DNA of 64,000 nucleotides, from contig CP136061.1 in NCBI GenBank assembly GCA_032622095.1, positions 9,997,287 to 10,061,286 of the forward strand, read 5' to 3'. Positions 35,000 to 46,842 of this stretch are shown one piece after another. Each line of letters opens with the position of its first letter. Position 1 is the stretch's first letter. Made by a program: the position numbers and the translations under genes. The stretch is from Siphonodentalium dalli. Lineage: Eukaryota > Mollusca > Scaphopoda > Gadilida > Siphonodentaliidae. The notes below the pieces were generated by a model that was not told the DNA's origin, ran no database searches, and saw nothing but the letters and a program-made list of their open reading frames with translations.

Positions 35000-35588
35000 A
35001 ATGACACGGAGGAACAACCAACAATTGTGGCATTAAAAATCACTCTTCGAATTGGAAAATATAAATAAGATACTATATAAATAAGATACTATATAAATTA
35101 GATTCTATATGACTTAGATACTATATAGATTAGATACTATATGAATTTGACATAAATCCGATGTGTTATTGTGTCGCACATTTGAAATTACGCCTTTAAA
35201 AGAATAAATTTGAAATTTAAGATAAGATATGTAAGAGACAACAATAAAAGAACAACAGATAGCTTCTATAAAAACTATTATGTGTCGTGAAAAATGTGTA
35301 GATATAGATATCACAGGTTTTGAATTAGCTCTGTAAAGAGGTTGTCCGGCACTATCAGGTGACAAAAACCAAGGACACATCGTAAACGCTCTGAATAAAT
35401 TCGACTCAGGGACATCGACTAGCGCGATGATAAACCTTCCCGAAATCCTACACCAGTAACTCGGCTACTTGCATCTTTATGGAGAAATACCAGTAACAAG
35501 TATTACTATGGTCGTACTCATGAAATGAGGAAAAATAGAGATAGAGGCGTAACTATGTGGCATTTAAAAAAAAATTATCTGAACATTT
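35000..35588. repeat. Long direct repeat R, right copy
   Basis: Second copy of 32256-32860, starting AATGACACGGAGGAACAACC exactly where the LINE's 5' truncation lies and ending ATTATCTGAACATTT. Confidence 0.93.
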
Positions 35589-35839
35589 TCCCACCAATTA
35601 ATTGGAATCCATCTGCTCTTGTATCATCAAGTTGTCTGTTTAGTCCTTATATTTCTTGAACACGACAGCATTGTCAATTTTTTTGCGACGAATTCATCAA
35701 ATATGCATCTATGGAAAATGACAATCTTTTGCGTTGGAAAAAGTACACATTTCCAAAGTATTGTATTCGTTCCTTCGATGACGCCCATACACTTATGAGT
35801 CAAATGTATTATGTCATGAAAGTAGAACTAATCAATTTA

Positions 35840-36215
35840 TTAACCCTTTACCCAACAAACCGGCCAAAAACAGCCAAATAAAGCTGCAACAGCCTAAATG
35901 ATCTTGGGTCTGTCTCAATAAACCATACAAATATGGATATCATTGGAACCGGCTCATTGACCACATTGTGATGGTTACAGTTATGCCCTGTGCCAATGCA
36001 TTCTCTTATATATGCGAGTCGACCATAGGTCGCCTCGCATATAAGAGAATGCATTGGCCTAAAAAAATCTTTTTTTCTTACATTCTTTAACAATTTTATA
36101 ATTTTTAATGTGTTAAGCCAATACATTCTCTTATATGTGCGAGGCGACCTATGGTCGACTCGCATATATAAGAGAATGCATTGGCACATGGCTGTTCTGT
36201 TGGGTAAAGGGTTAA
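35840..36215 (-). mobile_element. TTAA/piggyBac-like MITE, copy 6
   Basis: Both termini and both TTAA present. The spacer is shortened (lacks the AACACTTTTTACC block) and hairpin arms show small deletions (CGCATATAAGAG). Confidence 0.92.
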
Positions 36216-36376
36216 AAGCTGGGTTTAACTAATAGACATACATATGCGTAATGACCTTATACTTTATCTAGCAGGCTTTAGAATTATTATCTGTGCAGAC
36301 AATTGATGTAGTGGTGTATATATGGATATATGACGTGAAAGAGTCGTAATGTTCACACGACAAACAACCCGCATAC

Positions 36377-36623
36377 TTAATGTCCATTGTAGATCTGGTC
36401 TGAAGTTATGGAAATCTGCGACTAGGCGTTCGGCTTTACTGCAACACCTGATGTCGAAATATTCGTTTGTATTGAATGTTACCTTCGGGACCTCGTAGAG
36501 CTCTGAGAATGGCGCGAGGGGTGGAAGACTGTGATCCTTCTTCCGTTCCTCCTCCATGTCGTGGTACTGCATGATTTGTTCCTGGAAAGCATGGCCGGCC
36601 AGATGGACGTCGGAATTGGACAT
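36377..36623 (-). CDS. Candidate coding exon of unknown protein
   Basis: An open stretch starting at an ATG (preceded in frame by TGA) reads MSNSDVHLAGHAFQEQIMQY, then an acidic/basic EEERKKDH and later PKVTFNTNEYFDIRCCSK. It is richer in G+C than its surroundings. A donor-like gtatgc at 36376 would end it in phase 1. An acceptor-like atgctttccag inside suggests the exon could begin at EQIMQY instead. By phase it could splice to the alternative acceptor (30064) of the astacin propeptide exon, but it has no signal peptide and no resemblance to astacin propeptides. The function is not recognised. Confidence 0.28.
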
Positions 36624-36830
36624 ATCATTTCATGACCCTACAAAATATAGCTATATAAATCACGCAAGCACCACAGTCGATGCGCGTTGCTTTGCTGTCG
36701 GCTTAAACGGACCTAGGTAACCAGATTCCGATATCTGCGCAAATTTTTAAGTTGAATACCAGCGTCGGGGAAGTGGGGGTGGGGTGCCTGACACATTTCT
36801 TAGAAATGTTACACCATATATAGACGATCT

Positions 36831-36967
36831 CCAACGAGTTATGTTGGGATTTAAGATTTTATGAAACGAGTTTGTTCAGTTTGAGTCACAACGAGTCGTA
36901 GACGAGTTGTGAATCAAATTTATCAAACGAGTTTCATAAAATCTTATATCCCAACATAACGAGTTTG
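36831..36967. repeat. Long hairpin
   Basis: Arms of about 67 bp (36831-36898 and 36901-36967) with GTTATGTTGGGAT, AGATTTTATGAAACGAGTTT and complements, and almost no loop. The left flank TATATAGACGATCTCCAACG is the inverted form of the flank of the 24.7-kb hairpin. Confidence 0.9.
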
Positions 36968-38133
36968 AGATATTGTATATCACACGTCAAAACTAGAGCT
37001 TTATGCCTTTTTAACAAATCAAAATCTTTAAAGGAAGCTGAAAATTGTGCATGCATATTCAATGCGTTGACTGAGATGCCTCAGAACCGTATACGGCAGT
37101 ATTGCGCGCTCTGGCTGATGACGAAAAATATAGTCCCGCAATTTGCCTCTTTGTTTTTGTGTTTTTTTCGTTAGTGCAGCGAAGTAGAACAAGAATTTTA
37201 ACTTTACTGAATAAAGCAATCATTGTTTGCAATGTCTGTGGCGTGGCTTTTCGAAGTGGTATTAATCTGTGCGGCAATTTGGTTGGTGCGATGCATGTAC
37301 CGCAGTCCAAATTCATCAGAAGAGAATAACAAGGAACTTCGCATATTAATAGTCGGTATTCAGAGAATAAAACACAAAACAAATTCTTAAGGAGATTTCA
37401 TCTACCCAAACATTGATTCGGACATCGCACTCTCGGATGAAAGTGGGTGATTATTCTACGAATGTATCCAGCGAAACTTTCTGCAACAATCACGGAATCA
37501 ACAAAACATATAGCAGGTAAAAAAAAAGTCGAACGTTTGAGACCTGGTATTACCTAACAAAGCGAACGATCAGAAGTGGAACATCAGCAACCTTTTGGAA
37601 GTAGAGATACGCAATTTTTTAATTGGAATAGAACCTAGTATACATATGTATTCAAGCACGAAAGGAAGGGTCAACGACGACCATTTTTATTATCTCAACT
37701 TTACAAATTAAAGTTTTAGCTATTGCGATGGTTGGCGTCCGTAGTCCGTGTTTGTGGTGTTGCGCCCATGTGTGCGTCAACAGTTTCCTTCGGGACGCCC
37801 TACAGGCCGCATCCCTCATTCGATCTCTACCAAACTTCATATGTATCTTCACAGTGACCTGTAGATGAGAGCTATCGATAATATTTTTCCGTATTTCGAA
37901 GAAAAACATGGACGCCAGCAGCCATCTTTGATTCCAATTATGAATCCATAGGCCTTTCTGGAGATATTTTCTAAGTAAAACAAGATTGCAGCATGGCATC
38001 GGACTCTGGTTCATTAATATCTGATGACAGGGGCAAGGCAGGCATACTACGTATGTGTCTTCAATTGATAAACGAAATTCCAAATATAAAGGACCGATCT
38101 TGCAGGATAAATTTGGTAAATCTACATATTACA
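36968..38133. other. Unassigned; old repeat remnant at 37690-37985
   Basis: 37690-37985 has the pattern TGGCGTCCGTAGTCCG ... ACCAAACTTCATATGTAT ... CAGTGACCTGTAGATG that I associate with an old repeat seen in many invertebrate genomes. The long minus-strand frame across it (37652-38083) is therefore not a credible gene. The rest is unrecognised. Confidence 0.4.
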
Positions 38134-39229
38134 TCAGTCCTGACAGCAGCATGTTCGTGTCTGGGGCATGGGTATGACGCCCTTCCCCTATATGTATGTA
38201 TGTCCTATGCCACCATAGTCTTACAACGCTTTTCTATGTATGGCCATAAACTCCCCCTTTTTCATGTTATATATTATTTTTAATCCCTCCTTTTATATGT
38301 TGCATTTATTTTATAGGACTTATTATTTATAATCCCTCCTTTTCTATGTTGTATTTATCTTATAAACTTCTCCTATTTTTCTACATACGCATTTATTTCT
38401 CGAAACTTCTCGAACATTCGCTTGTATACATAATTATCATAATTGCGGTCCACTGGCGTCATATATGGCCCCTTTAATATTCATACCTGTCTGAATCATT
38501 CGCCGATAAGCACATAACTAATAAAGATGCTGAGCGTGATTTCTCTCACAAATGCTTTTGTTATCAAAGGGTTTTTGTAAGAATTGTGATGCGTTGTAAG
38601 CGTTGACACATATGGTTTTGAGGTTACACACGATAGGCACACTTTCTGTTAATTAACGTTGGGTAGAACATTCTCAGCACGTGTAAGCATGAGCTATGCA
38701 AATCCGTAATAGTGTTTAATCAATTATCGTTAGCTTTAGAAATCATCTCGAATATACTCTAACAAATGCTTTCATTTACAAATATTCACGGACTTTTTAA
38801 ACAGTTTAAGATTTTCTACCTTTTTAAAAATTGGTGGATACCTGTAATCTAATTCTCAGGAATCAATCAACCTGCACTAGGCAAAAACATGACAATATCG
38901 AAGGTTCCAATAAAGCAAATACACAAAGCGAGAATGTTCCTCGTATACAACGCAACGGCCCAGACAGACCAATAATACAGATGCATACTAATCAGGTCAG
39001 TCTCCGGCCTTACTCGTGGTGTTTCTCTTTGAATCCACAGCTGTTGATAATTAATTAAAATATCTCTCCTGATTATTTTGCTTTATAAGCTTTCATTGAT
39101 TGTTCTGCCTTATAAAATTTTCTGGGAGGACTTCTTCATTCCCGGTACGTGTCTTCAGCCAACTAATGTATTACACCGATTTCGACCAGTTTCGGCATTA
39201 TATGGTGAAATCAATGGTTGGGTAGTAGG

Positions 39230-39267
39230 AGAGAGACATTGGGAAAGAGAGAGAGAGAGCTAGCTAG

Positions 39268-39306
<39 letters not shown>
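39230..39306. repeat. (GA)n microsatellite in the inverted-repeat arm
   Basis: GA-rich run; the matching (CT)n lies at 45945-45995 in the other arm. Confidence 0.9.
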
Positions 39307-39309
<3 letters not shown>

Positions 39310-39451
39310 GTAGGCCGACTGCATATAGCAATATATAGGAGGTACAAACCTGGACAGCAAAGGGTTCCTCGTGGCTGGCCTACACATGACGTATTAAAAA
39401 TTATCAACATACATCAGCGGGCCTTAATCACAGGCCCCTGGAGAAAATTAC

Positions 39452-40208
39452 TAAAATACCAATATAGACTATACCATTGACAAGGTTCCAATCATCGATT
39501 TTGGCTAAACCACACCCAACTATCAAAACACTACAAAATCTAGAAATCGATAATTGCAACCAAAATATTCCCCAGTGTGGCGAAATCGAATGAAGGGAAG
39601 TAGAGATATCGATATCGGAAAGTTCCGAATTCTACCGAACAAATCCGGGAGTCAGCCTGGGTGTCCTCCAAGCGCTCTTTGACCTCGTTATAAAATAAAT
39701 ATTTTCGAGCAAAAAATTGTCGCGAACGTGTATTTAAACGCGTTGTCATAACCTATAAATGCTCACCTATATTCTACAAGTCATTCCGAAGCCACCAATA
39801 CCTCTTTTATTTCATCCGGTGTACTTGTGCTAGATATTTTCAACTTTATTCATCAAACGAATTCCAGAAATTAGACACGTCTGCGACTTGCAGTAAGTTT
39901 ATTGCTCGAAAATATTGATTTTATAACGAGGTCAAAGAGCGCTTGGCTGACACCCAGACTGACTACCGGATTTGTTCGGTAGAATTCGGAACTTTCCGAT
40001 ATCATATCTCTATTTCCCTTCGTTCGATTTCGCCAAGTTATATGTCAAAAGAAAGGGAATTGTATTGCCAATAAGACACACTGGAGAATATTTTGGTTGC
40101 AATTATCAATTTCTAGAATTTGTAGGGATTTGATAGTTGGGTGTGGTTTAGCCAAAATCGATGATTGGAACCTTGTCACTGGTATAGTCTCTATTGGTAT
40201 TTTAGTAA
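39452..40208. mobile_element. Foldback element inside the left arm
   Basis: Two inverted arms of about 265-305 bp (39452-39716 and 39902-40208) flank a 185-bp centre. The outer ends read CTAAAATACCAATATAGACT and its complement. Internal shared blocks include CCAATCATCGATTTTGGCTA and GACCTCGTTATAAAAT. It is absent at the corresponding place in the other arm. No coding capacity. Confidence 0.85.
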
Positions 40209-41480
40209 ATTTATACGTCACTTTTGCATTTAAACCTAATTCAGCGTATCCATCAATAAAAACGCTCTTTGTTTTCAAAATTGTCTGAATGTCCCTCGTT
40301 TTATCATAGATTTTTGCAATCTACATGCTTTAATTCATATAAAATTGACGAACTGTATGTTAAACGACAACATCATTATAACAAATTGGCCACGTACCTT
40401 CAAGTTATATGTCACATTTCCATGTACATTCGATGCACGAGGCAACAAATTACACTGTGGGAATAAGTGTCTTTTAGTTATGATTTGTCTTTATTTACTT
40501 CAGAAATGGTTCATATAGGATACAATTGATCACATTTTGGTCACATACCTTAAAGGTACACGTCACTTTTGCACTTAAACCTAATTCAGCGTATCCATCA
40601 ACAACAACGCTGTTTATTTTCAAAATTTTCTGAATATCCGTCGTTTCACCATAGTTTTTTGCAATCTACATGCTTTAATTCATATCAAATTGACGCCATG
40701 TATGTTAAACGACAACAGTATTGTCACAGTATTGGCCACTTACCTTCAAGTTATACGTCACATTTGCATGTACAATCGATGCACGAGGAAACACATTACA
40801 CTGTAGGAATGAAGGTCTTCTAGTAATGATGTGTCGTTATTTACTTCAGAAATGGTTCATATAGGATACAATAGACCGCATTTTGGGTCACATACCTTAA
40901 AGGTACACGTCATTTTTGTAAATTATATAATCAGACAATACATTGCATAGGTTTGAACATGTCCACCGTAGTAAGCTCATTTAAAAAGGGCTTTCACACA
41001 TAGTCCCACTAGTACACAACACCAGGGAACTAAGGTCTTCTAGTAATGATTTATTATTTACTTTATAAATGGTTCCTATAGTATACTAGTGTACCCGTTG
41101 GGTCCCTTACCTTAAAGGTACCCATCATGTATATCTGGAAATTACAATACATTACACATCGGGTTGATCATGATCACCGAAGCAACCGCATCTAAAAACA
41201 ATGAACACCCATCACGGAGTCCCACTAATAAACATTGACCTGGAATTAAGGTCTTCTGGTAATTATTTGTCGTTATTTACTTTAGAAATAGTTCCTATAG
41301 CATACTGTTGTACCCAGTTGGGTTACTTACCTTAAAGGTGCACACCAGGTTTGTCTGTAATTTACCTGTAAATAGGCAACTCAATTCTCTGCATAATGAA
41401 TGTATTTCAAATCGAATTGGGTGTTTCTGTTAACGATATTGTATTATTTAGTTTAGAAAAGGTTGTTACTGTATTTCATT
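40209..41480. repeat. Diverged tandem units (about 200-350 bp) with ACCTTAAAGGT
   Basis: The block around CCTTAAAGGTACACGTCA recurs near 40549, 40897, 41110 and 41328, and TTACCTTCAAGTTATACGTC recurs between. Their inverted relatives fill 43200-44990 in the other arm. The open frames here and there are by-products. Confidence 0.8.
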
Positions 41481-41795
41481 GCGCTAGTTTATGTCACCGA
41501 CAAAATGCGCACTCACTCTTCACTTTGACAGATATGTAAGCATTTTGTATCATTTAGAATGTCAAAATCTGGTCTAAATCAGTCGTATTAGCTATACATA
41601 CGGCCAATTTCATTCAAGTTATACCCCATTTTACATTAAAACTATGATTCACCCGTAAATTATATGTACCTAGTATATGCTCGGTCGCCATGGCCTTCGT
41701 TATTTGGTAATAGTTCATGTTCTAACCGAACGCATGTGTATATGATAGCGAGGGTAATGATTGAGGGAGAGATAGAGAGAGAGAGAAAGAGAGCT

Positions 41796-42855
41796 GGACA
41801 GACTAAAATCACTAACTTAGCCATACATCATAAGTGCCGGACAGACGAGACTATACATTACATACGCCAGACAGACAAGTTCTCCAGAGTGTTATTTTAA
41901 TGACTAATTGGGGTGGGCAGTAAGACAGCCACTTATTGGATATTTCCTCTCCAGACAAGGAGCACTGAGCCCATCTGGTGGATAGTTATCCCAGATGGGT
42001 TAGCATAGATTTTGTTGTATTTTCTTTTAATCTGTATGAACTTTATTGTCTTCATTATTATTTGTGCATATTTTGTTTGAGTTGTTCTTTGACAATAAAT
42101 TATCTCTCTCTCTCTCTCTCCATATCAGTGTTGTCCGAAAAAAAAGGCAAACGTTCTTCATCAAGCGTGATTGTGTCATCACTTCACTGATAACCATTAT
42201 ATGGTCAAATCCATACACTATCAAACGCAGTGTTTCAATGATGGGTTTCTGACTATTTTGATTAAATATATGTTATATCCGCGCATCAGCGACCCCTCTT
42301 AATAACTGTATATGTTCAACCTTTAATGGGTTATGAATCGCCATATATATGTATCACCTTAAGGGTACCTTAATGTATCGAAAGTGTATTTCACGGGTTT
42401 TAATAATTGGCAACCGATTATTGCATATATTTTTATTTGGAGAGTGGTCATATGTAACACTGTATTTCGTATAAAAACTAGTGGGTTTTTAAATCACGAC
42501 TGTCATGTATTCCTAATAGTAAGCTATTTTTAGATATGGGATAAATAGCGTTTATATGACTAAATTAATTATTGGAACTGAGGTAAATAAGACTTTATTA
42601 TTTAACCATTTGGAGAGTAGCTGTAACGTCATATACATGACGTCATGAGTAAATTTAACGTCATAGCAATCATTATTAACAAGTTCGGGTCAACAGGGTT
42701 CAATAATTTGTTTTAATTATGCGCATTTATTGAAAAGATGTTTAACGAACAACTAGTTTTGGATCACACTGTAAGCACAACTAAACCTATTTCAGAATTA
42801 GATAGTGAACTCGTTTGGACATTCGAACAATTTGGAGTTATGGTTATGGTTATGC
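41796..42855. other. Central spacer of the giant inverted repeat
   Basis: About 1.06 kb without arm homology, apart from a 20-bp piece (42324-42343, AATGGGTTATGAATCGCC) that recurs inverted at 45308-45330 beside the TTAA MITE. It contains a (CT)n run at 42103-42121. No coding sequence recognised. Confidence 0.6.
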
Positions 42856-45327
42856 TCTCTCTCTCTCTCTTTCTCTCTCTCTATCTATCTCTCTACCATT
42901 ACCCTCGCTATCCTATACACATGCGTTCGACAAGAGTGTGAAAATCGTTCGGTTATAACATGAAGTATGACCATCGTAAGGAAGGCCATCGAGACCGAGA
43001 ATATTCTAGTTACATAGAATTTACGGGTGAAGCATAGTTTTAATGTAAAATGTGGTATAACTTGAATTAAATTGGCCGTATATAAAGCTAATATGACTGA
43101 TTTAGACCAGATTTTGACATTCCAAATGATACATATGCTTACATATAAGTCAAAGTGAAGAGTGAGTTCGCAATTTGTTTGTGACATAAACTAGCGCAAT
43201 GAAATACAGTAACAACCTTTTCTAAACTAAATAAAACCATATCATTAACAGAAACACCCAATACCATTCGAAATACATTGATTATGCAGTGAATTGAGTT
43301 GCCTATTTACAGGTAATTTACAGGGAAACGTGATGTGCACCTTTAAGGATGCTACAGGAACCATTTCTAAAGTAAATAACGATAAATCATTACCAGAAGA
43401 CCTTAATTCCAGGTCAATGTGTAACAGTGGGACTCAGTAATGGGTGTGCATTGCTTTTAGATGTGGTTGCGTCGGTGAACATGTTCAACCCGGTTGTGTA
43501 ATGTATTGCCTGTTCATGTAATTCCCAGGTATACATGATTGGTACCTTTAAGGTAAGGGACCCAACGGGTACAATAGTATGTTATAGGAACCATATCTAA
43601 AGTAAATAACAAATCATTACTAGGAGAGCTTAGTTCTCAGGTGTTGTGTACTAGTGGGACTATATGTGATGGCCCTTTGAATTAAATGAGCTTATTACGG
43701 AGGACATGTTCAAACCGATGTGTAAGGTAATGTCTGACTATAGAATTTACGAAAGTGATGTGTACCTTTAAGGTATGTGACCCAAATGCTGTCTATTGTA
43801 TCCTATATGAACCATTTCTGAAGTAAATAAGACACACCCTTAGTAGAAGACCTTCATTCCTACAGTGTAATGTGTTGCCTCGTGCGTCGAATGTACATGC
43901 ATATGTGACGTATAACTTGAAGGTAAGTGGCCAATCTGTTATAATGCTCTTGTCGTTAAACATACATGGCGTCAATTTTTTATGAATTAAGCATGCAGAT
44001 TGCAAAAAATCTATGGTAAAACGTTAAGGAATGTGACCGCAGGTATAATATTATGATATCTGAACCATTCCTGAAGTAAATAAAGACACATCATTACTAG
44101 AAGACCTTCTTTCCTACAGTGTAATGTGTTCCCTCGTGCATCGAATGCACATGCAAATGTGACGTATAACTTGAAGGTAAGTGGCCAATTTGTTACAATG
44201 CTGTTGTCTTTTAACATACAGTGCGTCAATTTTATATGAATGAAAGCATGTGGATTGAAAAAATCTATGGTAAAACGAGGGACATTACGACAATTTTGAA
44301 AAGAAAGAGCGTTCTTATTGATTGATACGCTGAATTAGGTTTAAGTGCACAAGTAACGTGTACCTTTAAGGTGTGTGACCAAAATGTGATCAATTGTATC
44401 CTATATGAACCATTTCTGAAGTATATAAAGACAAATCATTACTAAACGACCTTCATTCCTACTGTGTAATGTGTTGCCTCGTGCATTGCATGTACATGAA
44501 AATGTGACGTATTACTTGAATGGAAGTGGCCAATTTGTTACAACGCTGTTGTCGTTTAACATACAGAGCGTCAATGTTATATGAATAAAGAGCGTTCTTA
44601 TTGATGGATTCACTGAATTAGGTTTAAATGCAAAAGTGGCGAGCACCTTTAATGTATGTGACCAAAATGTGGTGAATTGTATCCTATATGAACCATTTGT
44701 GAAGTAAATAACGACACATAATTACTAGAAGACCTTCATTCCTACAGTGTAATGTGTTGCCTCGTTCATCGAATTAACATGCAAATGTGATGTATAACTT
44801 CAAAGTAAGTGGCCAATGTGTTACAATGCTGTTGTCGTTTAACATACAGTGCGTTAATACTATATGAATAACAGCATGCAGATTGCTAAAATATGTGGTA
44901 AAACGAGGGACATTCAGACAATTTTGAAAATGAAGAGCTTTTTTATTGATGAATACGCTGAATACGCTGAAATTTACCCCAAAACACAAACGAAATATAT
45001 ATGGAACTCTTGGTTACGATTATATACGTTTTAGAAAGGGGCCACAATTAAGTATGAAATTGTGCATTCGCAAAGGCTCAGATGCTGTGTCCATAAGAAA
45101 ACGATTGTGCATAGTAAAATGTACTAATATGCGTCTGTGTATACACTATACAATATGATAAAGTGGTGTTTTATGGGCGATTAATATTAGCAATATTGGC
45201 CCATTAATAATATAATAAACCATGCATTCAATGAGCTTGTAGAAATGTACAAATGGTTAAAATTGGCATTCCGATAAATAACATCGGAATGGTTTGGATT
45301 CGGACCTGTATGGCGATTCATAACCCA

Positions 45328-45726
45328 TTAACCCTTTACCCAACAGAACGGCCCTGTGCCAATGCATTCTCTTATATATGCGAGTCGACCACAGGTCGCC
45401 TCGCATATATAAGAGAATGCATTGGCTTAACACATTAAAAATTATAAAATTATTAAAGAATGTAAGAAAAAATGGTAAAAAGTGTTAAAAAAGATTTTTT
45501 TTAGGCCAATGCATTCTCTTATATATGCGAGGCGACCTATGGTCGACTCGCATATATAAGAGAATGCATTGGCACAGGGCATAACTGTAACTATCACAAT
45601 GTGGTCAAGGAGCCGGTTCCAATGATATCCATATTTGTATGGTTCTATTGAGACTGACCGAAGATATTTTAGGCTGTTGAAGCTTTATTTGGCCGGTTTT
45701 GGCCGGTTTGTTGGGTAAAGGGTTAA
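45328..45726 (+). mobile_element. TTAA/piggyBac-like MITE, copy 7
   Basis: Full-length copy with both TTAA, both hairpins and TGTTGGGTAAAGGG at the right end. One hairpin loop has a single change (GACCACAGGTCG). Confidence 0.93.
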
Positions 45727-46842
45727 TTAAGAGATTTATCCCACAGGGAGCCTCACACAGATGGAAGCATGCACTGCAGAGTGTCGTCTGCTCCAGTCTA
45801 TGTGGGGCTCTATAGAGGGTTAAGGCGCGCTGATGTATGTGGATAACTGTTATACATCATGTGTAGGCCAGCTATGAGGAACCCCTTGCAGTCCAGGTTT
45901 GTACCTCGTATATATTGCTATATGCAGTCGGCCTACCTGTCTCTCTCTGCCTAACCAGCTCTCTCTCTTTCCCAACGTCTCTCTCTCTCTACCACTACCC
46001 AAACAGTGATTTCACCATATAATGCTGAAACTGGTCGAAATCGGTGTAATACATTAGTTGGCTGATGACTCGTGCGGGGAATGAAGAAGTCCTCCCAGAA
46101 GATTTATAAGGCAGAACAATCAATGAAATCTTATAACGCAAAACAAACAGGTGAGGTATTTTAATTAATTATTAACAGCTGTGGATGCAAAGAGAAACAC
46201 CGCGATAATTGTCAGAGACTGACCTGATTAGTGTGCATATGTATTTTTGGTTCCACTGTATAATGCGTGGTGTGACATTGCTGTCCCTACATATACCAGT
46301 TAGCAGAAATGCTTTAAGTTGGATAATATGAAAATATATCATACCAGGGTACACATATGCACAGAAGCCATTAGGTGCATGCATTGCAATTACAGACATC
46401 ATAGTCTGTATCGTGGCAGTTAATAATTTAAACGTGTGCATCAGTTTATCACAAAGAATTGTTTGTAATTATGAACCTTCGAGAGACTATGTCTGGTCCG
46501 TTGCGTTGTATACGAGGAACATACTCGCTTTGTGCATTTGATTTATTGGAACCTTCGATATTGGCATGTTTTTGCCCAGTGCAGGTTGATTGATTCCTGA
46601 GAATTAGATTACAGGTATCCACCAATTTTTAAAGGGGTATAAAATCTTAACGATTAAAGTCCGTGAATATTTGTAAATGAAAGCATTTGTTCGAGTATAT
46701 TCGAGATGATTTCTAAAGCTAACGATAATTGATTAAACACTATTACGGATTTGAATAACTCATCCTTACACGTGCCGAGAATGTTCTACCTAACGTTAAT
46801 TAACAGAAAGTGTGCCTATCATGTGTAACCTCAAAACCATAT

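Larger units (their letters stand above)
38134..41795 (+). repeat. Giant inverted repeat, left arm
   Basis: It matches the reverse complement of 42856-49545 piece by piece: 38138-38360 with 49330-49545 (CAGCAGCATGTTCGTG), 38480-38560 with 49050-49140 (TTCGCCGATAAGCACATAAC), 38640-39060 with 46150-46840, 39080-39430 with 45815-46130 (ACACCGATTTCGACCAGTTT), 40210-41500 with 43200-44990, and 41660-41790 with 42856-43040. Arms differ by roughly 10% plus indels. This arm holds a foldback insertion (39452-40208) missing from the other arm. Confidence 0.9.

Noticed and set aside
32256-35588. LTR retrotransposon (direct repeats as LTRs)
   Set aside because: No TG...CA ends, no primer site or gag/integrase, and the enclosed RT is of non-LTR type with a microsatellite 3' tail.
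37652-38083. 143-codon minus-strand gene
   Set aside because: Overlaps an old dispersed repeat and shows no domain.
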